Source: an uncultured Pelagibacteraceae bacterium (lineage in GTDB: Bacteria > Pseudomonadota > Alphaproteobacteria > Pelagibacterales > Pelagibacteraceae). Taken from it: a DNA stretch of 45,229 bases. The first letter of the stretch is position 1. Each line of letters opens with the position of its first letter. Made by a program: the position numbers and the translations under genes. The stretch is taken from the NCBI GenBank assembly GCA_902522365.1, contig CABYVH010000004.1:1-45229 (forward strand). Reading direction: 5' to 3'. Shown one piece after another: positions 29,447 through 36,939 of the stretch. Under the pieces are notes generated by a model. It saw only the letters and a list, made by a program, of their open reading frames with translations. It was not told the origin of the DNA and made no database searches.

Positions 29447-30676
29447 TTAATTCGTGGTTTTAATACCAGCCCAAGGATTAGGCACTTTAGGAATATTTCT
29501 ATTTAGACCTCTAACTATTTCTCCTTTTGCGTCATACATTGGCAATTTACAGATTTCTCCTTTATGTACTTTTCCATCAGTGCATTTAACATCGACAACA
29601 TCTCCTGGTCCATTTTCATTATTATCGAGGTGCACAATGCCAACTCCACAAATTTGATATGGCGACCAAGTACTAGAAGTTATTTTACCAATATTTTTTT
29701 CATTTATTTTGATACTCTCACCTTTAATAGCAGTTCCCTCTGCAACTCTAATTCCCCATGTTTTACATTTTTTATCTGATGTCATGAGAGCTTCTTTTCC
29801 AATAAAATCTTCTTTATCAAAATTTATAAAACGCCCAAGACCAACCGAAAATGGATTTGTTTTTTTTGTAAAATCTTGTCCTGCAGATAGTAGACCTGCC
29901 TCAATTCTTCTACATCTAAAACCTGGAGTGGCAACTAAAATCATACCTAATTTTTTTCCTTCCTCAAGAATGTAATCTCCTATTTTTTCAGTTTCATTTT
30001 CAGGTCGAAAATAAATTTCCCAACCTAACTCATTTGTAAAACCACTTCGACTTACAATTACTTTTTGATCTAAGATTTGTAATTCTTTCCAATCAAAATA
30101 CTTCCAATCATTCTCAGAAAATCCATCTGCTATATTTTCTAACAGTTTCATTGATAAAGGGCCTTGAATTTGACTTACCCATACGTCAGGATCTTTTATT
30201 TGAACATCCATATTTTTAGAGTGAGCTTTGTACCAAGAAAAAAGATCCCCATCTGCTTGAGCAAACCAATATTTATTTTCATCAATTTTTAATAGAATTC
30301 CATCTGTAATCATTCCTCCATCATGATAACAAGCAAACTGATAAGAACATCTCCCTTTTGAAATTTTTGAAATATCTCTTGGAAATATTTTTTGTAATAA
30401 TTTAAGAGCATCTGGGCCTGAAATTTCAAAAGGATGCTCTCCTGTATGTCTAAAAATTATTTCTTGTCTTCCTTTCCAATACATTTCATCAGGACTGACG
30501 TTAGACAATCTCTCAAGCGTTAACCTTCCTGCATAATTTGAATATTCTGGATCGTATGGTAGTTCTTGATAAGTAAGAGGGTGAACTTGAATTGATCTTG
30601 CAAGCTCTACAGAACTTGAGTTTTCTAAGCTAACAGGCTTTACAGTAAACCTATATTTATCAATTAAACTTTTCAT
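29447..30676 (-). CDS. GcvT-like aminomethyltransferase/demethylase family protein
   Basis: HPFEISGPDALKLLQKIFPRDISK, VSRSGFTNELGWEIYFRPE, RRIEAGLLSAGQDFTKKTNPFSVGLGRFI. Confidence 0.82.
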   Translation of the reverse strand: MKSLIDKYRFTVKPVSLENSSSVELARSIQVHPLTYQELPYDPEYSNYAGRLTLERLSNVSPDEMYWKGRQEIIFRHTGEHPFEISGPDALKLLQKIFPRDISKISKGRCSYQFACYHDGGMITDGILLKIDENKYWFAQADGDLFSWYKAHSKNMDVQIKDPDVWVSQIQGPLSMKLLENIADGFSENDWKYFDWKELQILDQKVIVSRSGFTNELGWEIYFRPENETEKIGDYILEEGKKLGMILVATPGFRCRRIEAGLLSAGQDFTKKTNPFSVGLGRFINFDKEDFIGKEALMTSDKKCKTWGIRVAEGTAIKGESIKINEKNIGKITSSTWSPYQICGVGIVHLDNNENGPGDVVDVKCTDGKVHKGEICKLPMYDAKGEIVRGLNRNIPKVPNPWAGIKTTN

Positions 30677-30766
30677 TAAATTATTTCTAGATAATCAAAA
30701 TAAATCAATAAAACAAATAAAAAACAATCATTTTCACTGTTGCTATATAACTGTCTAATTGTTACC

Positions 30767-30790
30767 TTTCCTCTTTTTAAAGAGAGGAAA
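30767..30790 (+). promoter_or_regulatory. Potential RBS-sequestering hairpin upstream of dppA-like gene
   Basis: TTTCCTCT (30767-30774) is perfectly complementary to the SD-containing AGAGGAAA (30783-30790), 8 nt loop; ATG at 30793. Confidence 0.5.
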
Positions 30791-30792
30791 TT

Positions 30793-32280
30793 ATGAAAAA
30801 CATTTTTAAATTGATATCAATTACATTGGTATCACTATTTGTAACATTTTCTTTTGCTAATGCATCTAGCGGTGTTTTTAAAATATCGCATGATCTAGGT
30901 TTTGGAAAAGATACAAATTTAGACGCAATTACTAAGGGACGTTTGTTTCAGGTTGTAATCATGACCCAAAACCGTCTTGTTAGAAAAGATCTTAAAGGAG
31001 TTACATCAGCTGAACTAGCAACAGACTGGTCAGCAAATGCGGATGCAACTGAGTGGACTTTTAACTTAAGAAAAGGTGTAAAATTCCATGATGGTTCTGA
31101 TTTTGACGCCGAAGATGTAAAATATTCTTTAATGAGAGTTAAAGATCCAGAAATTGGATCGCCTGCAAAAAAAAGTATGAGTTCAGTAACAGACATTGAA
31201 GTTGTTGACTCACATACTGTTAAAATGAAGTTGAATACTTCTTTTGCAGATTTTCCACTTTTATTAACTGACTACAGATTAAGAATGATTCCTAATGGAT
31301 CTGGAGATACTATTGGAAAAACTGGAATAGGAACTGGTCCTTTTAAAGTAGAAAAATTTGATGCTGAAGGAACAACAATTCTAAAAGCAAATGCAGATTA
31401 TTGGGAAGGTGCACCAGAAATTTCAGAGGTTCACGTTATAGCAATACCTGATGGTCAAGCTAGAGTTCAAGCTCTTCTTACTGGTCAAATAGATATGAAC
31501 AGATATGTACCATTTAATCAGAAAAAAATATTTGATGGTAATTCAAAGTTTAATGTATCTGTAATACCTACTGGAAACTGGAGAGGTATGGTAATGAGAA
31601 CTGATACTGCACCTTTTGATGATGCTAGAGTAAGAAAAGCAGTTAGAATAGCTGTTGATAGACAAGAATTGGTAGATCTAGTTATGGGCGGAGCAGCAAC
31701 AGTATCTTGTGATACACCAGTTGCACCTTCCGACCAATATAGAATGGATAAGAAGTGTCCACAACAATCAGCTACAGCTAAAAAATTACTTAAAGAAGCT
31801 GGATACCCAGATGGTATAGAAATGACTATTCACGTATCAACAAAAGAACCAACATGGCCAACTATTGCAGAAGTTCTGCAACAACAACTTGCTAAAGCAA
31901 ATATTAAAGTTGACATTCAAATGACACCTTCAAAAAGTTATTGGAATGAAACTTGGATGAAAAAAGCTGTTGCAATGACACGTTGGAATGAAAGACCTGC
32001 TGATAGTGCTTTACATGAAATATATCACAGTGGTGCAAAATGGAACGAATCTTACTTCAAAAACCCTGCTTTTGATCAAAATCTTGCAGATGCTAGAGGT
32101 GAGTTAAATTTCAAAAAAAGAAAAGCTGCCTATATCAATGCTCAAAAAACATTGTTTGAGGAAGCTGGAACTTTAATTCCATATCACGTTTCTAAATTAG
32201 TTGTTACATCTTCTAAGGTAAAAAATCTTGATGAAGTTGAGGTTTTTTCAGTAAGATGGCACACAGTAAAAGTAAACTAA
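30793..32280 (+). CDS. dppA: Peptide/nickel-type ABC transporter substrate-binding protein (SBP family 5)
   Basis: 495 aa with signal peptide; ATEWTFNLRKGVKFHDGSDFDAEDVKYSLMR, GTGPFKVEKF. Confidence 0.9.
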   Translation: MKNIFKLISITLVSLFVTFSFANASSGVFKISHDLGFGKDTNLDAITKGRLFQVVIMTQNRLVRKDLKGVTSAELATDWSANADATEWTFNLRKGVKFHDGSDFDAEDVKYSLMRVKDPEIGSPAKKSMSSVTDIEVVDSHTVKMKLNTSFADFPLLLTDYRLRMIPNGSGDTIGKTGIGTGPFKVEKFDAEGTTILKANADYWEGAPEISEVHVIAIPDGQARVQALLTGQIDMNRYVPFNQKKIFDGNSKFNVSVIPTGNWRGMVMRTDTAPFDDARVRKAVRIAVDRQELVDLVMGGAATVSCDTPVAPSDQYRMDKKCPQQSATAKKLLKEAGYPDGIEMTIHVSTKEPTWPTIAEVLQQQLAKANIKVDIQMTPSKSYWNETWMKKAVAMTRWNERPADSALHEIYHSGAKWNESYFKNPAFDQNLADARGELNFKKRKAAYINAQKTLFEEAGTLIPYHVSKLVVTSSKVKNLDEVEVFSVRWHTVKVN

Positions 32281-32291
32281 TCAATCTTTTA

Positions 32292-32319
32292 TTTACAGGC
32301 CTTTAATTAGGCCTGTAAA
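32292..32319 (+). terminator. Intercistronic hairpin between SBP and permease genes (attenuator or mRNA-stability element; poor T-tract)
   Basis: Perfect 10-bp inverted repeat TTTACAGGCC-TTTAATTA-GGCCTGTAAA, followed by ACCTCTTTCTTTTC. Confidence 0.7.
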
Positions 32320-32366
32320 ACCTCTTTCTTTTCTAAATATTTAATTTAAAATTTAGTTTATTCGTT

Positions 32367-33323
32367 ATGTTATTTTTAATTATAAAAAGAATTTTACTAG
32401 GTTTAATTACCTTGTTCATTGTATCCCTTATTACATTTGTTGGTACAGAGATTTTACCAGGAGATGCTTGTACAACTTACCTTGAAAGGCAAGCGTTTGG
32501 TGAGCAATTAGAAGCTTGTTACAATAGGCTAGGCTTGAATGTTCCTGCATATGAGAGATATGTATCGTGGGCATTAAACGCTATTCAAGGTGACTTTGGC
32601 TATTCTTTAAGTGGAGAAATGCCAATTAAAGATGTTCTAGGACCAAAAATTAAAAACTCTCTAGTCTTGGCTTCTGCTGCTATACTCATTGGAATTCCAA
32701 TAGCACTAATTTTAGGAATAGTTACTGCACTTTGGAGAGATAGACTTCCTGATGTTGCTATCTCAACAGTTACAATATTTGCTATGACTATTCCTGAGTT
32801 TATAAGTGCAACTTTATTAATTTTGATTGTTGCGATATGGCTGGAGTGGCTTCCAGGTATTGTAATTGTTCCAACTGATGTAACTTTTTTTGAGTTGTTA
32901 CCAAATATAATTTTACCTGTAATTGCTATTGCAATGATAATGACAGCCCATATGGCAAGAATGGTTAGGTCTAGTGTTATTCAGGTTATGGCAAGTGATT
33001 ACGTGCAAATGGCGATTCTTAAAGGAGTACCATATTGGAAAATGGTATTTAAACATGTCTTACCTAATGCGCTTTTACCTGCAATAAATGTTGTAGCTTT
33101 AACTATTGCTTGGTTATTAGGAGGAGTAGTTGTAACAGAGGTCGTATTTAATTACCCTGGACTTGGAAGACTAGTTATAGAGTCTATCTCCAATAGAGAT
33201 TTGCCAGTAGTTCAAGCTTTAGCACTCATTCTTGCATCAATATATGTTAGTATAAATTTATTGGCAGATTTGATGACGTTGATGTTAAATCCAAGACTAA
33301 AAACTTTACAAATAAGAAAATAA
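32367..33323 (+). CDS. dppB: Peptide/nickel-type ABC transporter permease (DppB-like)
   Basis: N-terminal IIKRILLGLITLFIVSLITFVGTEILPGD; ARMVRSSVIQVMASDYVQMAILKGVPYWKMVFKHVLPNALLP. Confidence 0.92.
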   Translation: MLFLIIKRILLGLITLFIVSLITFVGTEILPGDACTTYLERQAFGEQLEACYNRLGLNVPAYERYVSWALNAIQGDFGYSLSGEMPIKDVLGPKIKNSLVLASAAILIGIPIALILGIVTALWRDRLPDVAISTVTIFAMTIPEFISATLLILIVAIWLEWLPGIVIVPTDVTFFELLPNIILPVIAIAMIMTAHMARMVRSSVIQVMASDYVQMAILKGVPYWKMVFKHVLPNALLPAINVVALTIAWLLGGVVVTEVVFNYPGLGRLVIESISNRDLPVVQALALILASIYVSINLLADLMTLMLNPRLKTLQIRK

Positions 33324-33324
33324 A

Positions 33325-34218
33325 ATGAAAACTAATAACATTACAGAGGAAGGAAAAAAAAGTTCCTTTTCAAAGGTTTTAGAAGTTTTGAAAACTATGG
33401 CTTCAAAACCATCTGGTTTTATTGGCTTAAGTATATTAGTTTTTCACATAACGTTAGCTCTAATTAGTCCATACATTGCCCCTTACGATTATAAAGCAAT
33501 AGACCCAGCTATGATGCTTTCAGCACCATCCTCTGAGTTTTGGTTTGGAACAGATGATCTTGGAAGAGATGTTTTCACAAGAACAATTTTAGGTGGAAGA
33601 ACTGCTCTAACCGTAACATTTTTTGGTTCACTAATAGCATTGCTTTGGGGAGGTCTATTAGGAATATTCTGTGGTTTAGTTGGAGGAAAAATTGATGATG
33701 TCGTAATGAGAGTTGTTGATGCATTTTTGTCTATTCCATGGATATTAGCAATGCTTTTAATAGTTTCTTTGCTTGGAACTACTACTGAAGTTTTAATACC
33801 AGCTCTTGGTTTTTTTTATGGAAAAGGAATTGTGAGAGTTGCAAGAGCAGCTACACACGATGTTATAGCTAAGGATTTTATAGTTTCTGCTCGAGCAAGA
33901 GGCCACAGTAATTTTTCAATCATGTGGAATGAAATAATTCCAAACGTGAGAGACGCCATCTTAGTTGAGGGAGCTATGAGATGGTCATGGATGTTACTTG
34001 GATTTAGTTCATTATCTTTTTTAGGTTTTGGAGTAAGTCCTCCAACACCAGATTGGGGGTTAATGATATCAAACGGTAGAGGGTTAATGTCCTTTGCATA
34101 TTGGTCTGTCATAGCTCCAATTGTTGGTCTAAGTAGTTTAATAATTGGAATTAATCTAACCGCAGATGCTTTTGCAAAAGCCTTAGGTATTGATAGAGCA
34201 ACTAAAGCACCGGTATAG
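33325..34218 (+). CDS. dppC: Peptide/nickel-type ABC transporter permease (DppC-like)
   Basis: FWFGTDDLGRDVFTRTILGGR; ARARGHSNFSIMWNEIIPNVRDAILVEGAM; LSFLGFGVSPPTPDWGLMISNGR. Confidence 0.92.
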   Translation: MKTNNITEEGKKSSFSKVLEVLKTMASKPSGFIGLSILVFHITLALISPYIAPYDYKAIDPAMMLSAPSSEFWFGTDDLGRDVFTRTILGGRTALTVTFFGSLIALLWGGLLGIFCGLVGGKIDDVVMRVVDAFLSIPWILAMLLIVSLLGTTTEVLIPALGFFYGKGIVRVARAATHDVIAKDFIVSARARGHSNFSIMWNEIIPNVRDAILVEGAMRWSWMLLGFSSLSFLGFGVSPPTPDWGLMISNGRGLMSFAYWSVIAPIVGLSSLIIGINLTADAFAKALGIDRATKAPV

Positions 34219-34221
34219 TTT

Positions 34222-36249
34222 ATGTTTGAAATAATTCAAAACGTCAAAAATTTATCTATTGGATTTAGAAGTAAAAAAGGAGAGGAGATTTTAATTCTAA
34301 AAAATATTAGTACAAATATTAAAAAAGGAGAAACAGTCGGAATAGTAGGAGAATCTGGATCAGGTAAAAGCACTCTTGCATTAGCCATGATGGGCTATGT
34401 GAAACATGGTCTTTATACAATTGGTGGAAAATGTGAATTTAACTCTTCAAATCTTCTTACAATGAATAGTAGAGAATTAGAAAAAATTAGAGGGAGAAAG
34501 ATTGCAATGATCCCTCAGAACGCAGGTCAAGCATTAACACCAAATCTGAAGATAGGTTATCAAATAGATGAAGCATTACAGCTGCATTCAAATTTAAATA
34601 AACAGCAAAGAGACGAAAAAATCTCAGAATTATTAAATAAAGTAAGACTTCCTTCACCAGACACAATAGCACTAAGGTACCCGCATGAACTTTCTGGTGG
34701 ACAACAACAAAGAGTGGCAGTTGCCATGGCACTTGCTGGAAAACCAGATTTATTACTTTTAGACGAACCTACCACAGGTTTGGATGTTACTACTCAAGCT
34801 CATGTCTTAGAACTATTGAAATTTATTGCAAAAGATACAGGCACCTCAATGGTTTATGTGAGCCATGATCTTGGAGCAATAGCTCAAGTAAGTGACAGAA
34901 TTATTGTGATGTATTCTGGAGAAATTGTTTTGGAAGGTCCATCAAGAAGCATTCTCAAAAAACCTATACATCCCTACACATTTGGATTATTAAAATCTAT
35001 TCCAAAATTATCTTTAGCAGGATTGCCAGAGTCTATGCCAGGAAGCCAACCTCAGCCAGGCTCAATATCAAGAGGATGCAGTTTTTATGATAGATGTAAT
35101 TTTTCATCAGATAAATGTAAAAATAATTCGCCCGATTTAGAATATTTGGAAGATTTAAAAACTAGCATTAAATGTTTTAACTACAAAAATCTAATGAATG
35201 ATAACGAAGTAAATCAAAATGTTAAAAAAATTAACACTAACTCGCAAGATAAGGAAATATTAACCTTATCTGAAGTTTCAATAAGTTATGCTAAACAAAA
35301 ACTTTTGGATCAGGTGTTTAATAAAATTACTGATGATAATCCAACTGTCAAAGATATTAATATTAATATTAAAAAAGGAGAAACTATAGCTTTAGTAGGT
35401 GAGTCCGGAAGTGGAAAATCAACTATTCTCAAATCTATAGCAGGCTTACTTAGAACAAAGGATGGTATAATAACTTTTGATCAAAATAGGCAGTTACCTT
35501 CTGACTTGAAATTAAGAAATCCAAATGAATTAAGAATTATTCAATTAATCTTTCAAAACCCAGACGAGTCTTTAAATCCAAATCACACAGTCGAGGAAAT
35601 TATTTCACAACCATTGAAATTATATTTTGGTCTTAAAGGTGAAGAGTTAAAAAAAAATATAATAGAACTTTTGGAAAAGGTAAGACTTGGTGAATTTTAC
35701 ATGTCCAGATATCCCAGACAATTGTCTGGTGGTGAAAAACAAAGAGTAGCCGTTGCAAGGGCGTTCGCTGCAAAACCTGACATAATTTTATGCGATGAGG
35801 TAACTTCAGCACTGGATGTTTCGGTTCAAGCAGCAGTGCTTAATTTGTTACAACAGCTTAAAGAAGATTTTGGAACTACATATATATTTGTCTCACATGA
35901 TTTAGCTGTCGTTAGAGCCATAAGTGATAGGGTTGCTGTTCTTTATCAAGGAAGATTATGTGAAGTAGGACCATCTAAGGATGTTTATCAATTTCCTTCT
36001 CATCCTTATACAGAAGTATTATTGGGGGCTGTATTGGAACCAGATCCAGATATCAAACCAAAATTAGTTGCCGAAGATATTGTAGAGGAAAAACCACCAA
36101 AAAAAGGATGTAGTTTTCAGGGAAGGTGTTCAAGAATAGTTGGGGATATTTGTAAGAACGAGATACCACCTTGGCAATTAACTACTAGTGGAAACTCAAT
36201 TAGATGCCATATACCTTTAAAAGAATTACAAAAAGCCCAGATTATTTAA
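34222..36249 (+). CDS. Peptide/nickel-type ABC transporter ATP-binding protein, two fused ATPase domains (DppD-DppF-like)
   Basis: 675 aa; two Walker A motifs (GESGSGKST twice), signatures LSGGQQQRVAVAMAL and LSGGEKQRVAVARAF, and two Cys-rich oligo_HPY-like ends (GCSFYDRCNFSSDKC, GCSFQGRCSRIVGDIC). Confidence 0.93.
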   Translation: MFEIIQNVKNLSIGFRSKKGEEILILKNISTNIKKGETVGIVGESGSGKSTLALAMMGYVKHGLYTIGGKCEFNSSNLLTMNSRELEKIRGRKIAMIPQNAGQALTPNLKIGYQIDEALQLHSNLNKQQRDEKISELLNKVRLPSPDTIALRYPHELSGGQQQRVAVAMALAGKPDLLLLDEPTTGLDVTTQAHVLELLKFIAKDTGTSMVYVSHDLGAIAQVSDRIIVMYSGEIVLEGPSRSILKKPIHPYTFGLLKSIPKLSLAGLPESMPGSQPQPGSISRGCSFYDRCNFSSDKCKNNSPDLEYLEDLKTSIKCFNYKNLMNDNEVNQNVKKINTNSQDKEILTLSEVSISYAKQKLLDQVFNKITDDNPTVKDININIKKGETIALVGESGSGKSTILKSIAGLLRTKDGIITFDQNRQLPSDLKLRNPNELRIIQLIFQNPDESLNPNHTVEEIISQPLKLYFGLKGEELKKNIIELLEKVRLGEFYMSRYPRQLSGGEKQRVAVARAFAAKPDIILCDEVTSALDVSVQAAVLNLLQQLKEDFGTTYIFVSHDLAVVRAISDRVAVLYQGRLCEVGPSKDVYQFPSHPYTEVLLGAVLEPDPDIKPKLVAEDIVEEKPPKKGCSFQGRCSRIVGDICKNEIPPWQLTTSGNSIRCHIPLKELQKAQII

Positions 36250-36305
36250 TATTTTATATTTATTATTTTATATTTTTATTCAACTATGTTTAAATAGATT
36301 TTAGG

Positions 36306-36869
36306 ATGAAAAATAATTCTACATTAATCAAAAATTTATTATCAGATTTTAGAATAAATATTTATTTTCAGAATATTTCTTTGATGTTAATAGGTACGCT
36401 TATTCTAGCTTTCTCATCAAAAGTTCAAGTTCCATTTTGGCCAGTCCCAATGACGATGCAAACTTTCGTTGTTTTCATAATTGGAATGACATTTGGTTCT
36501 AAGTTGGCATTTTTTACCCTAGTGCTATATCTTTTTGAGGGTGCTATTGGCCTTCCAGTTTTTGCAAAAGGAAGTGGATTGCTTTATTTAACTGGCCCTA
36601 CAGCTGGTTACCTTTATGGAATGACAATTGCTGCCGGAGTTGTGGGATATTTAGCAGAAAGAAATTTTAACGACTCTTATATCAAAAGTTTAATTTCACT
36701 TTTAATAGCAACTTCTATCATTTTTATTGTTGGGGTGGGGTATTTAGGCTCAGTTATAGGTTATGATAAAGCATTAGCTGGTGGCCTATATCCTTTTTTA
36801 CCAAGTGAATTATTCAAAATTGCACTGGCAGTGGCAATAATTCCATCAATTACAAAAATAATTAAATAA
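36306..36869 (+). CDS. bioY: Biotin transporter BioY (ECF S component)
   Basis: VQVPFWPVPMTMQTFVVFIIGMTFGSKLAF and GPTAGYLYGM are characteristic of BioY. Confidence 0.92.
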   Translation: MKNNSTLIKNLLSDFRINIYFQNISLMLIGTLILAFSSKVQVPFWPVPMTMQTFVVFIIGMTFGSKLAFFTLVLYLFEGAIGLPVFAKGSGLLYLTGPTAGYLYGMTIAAGVVGYLAERNFNDSYIKSLISLLIATSIIFIVGVGYLGSVIGYDKALAGGLYPFLPSELFKIALAVAIIPSITKIIK

Positions 36870-36939
36870 TAATAATAAATATTTAGTGGCTTTAAGTTGC
36901 TCTTGAAGAAGATATTTATTATAAGCACTTATTCTCATT

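Noticed and set aside
24337-30676. Glycine cleavage system
   Set aside because: Two GcvT-fold proteins are present but no gcvH or gcvP, and motifs of one fit DmdA better.
36250-36305. Repeated TATTTTATATTTATTATTTTATATTTTTA before bioY
   Set aside because: Low-complexity AT tract, no convincing stem or array; likely background in an AT-rich genome.
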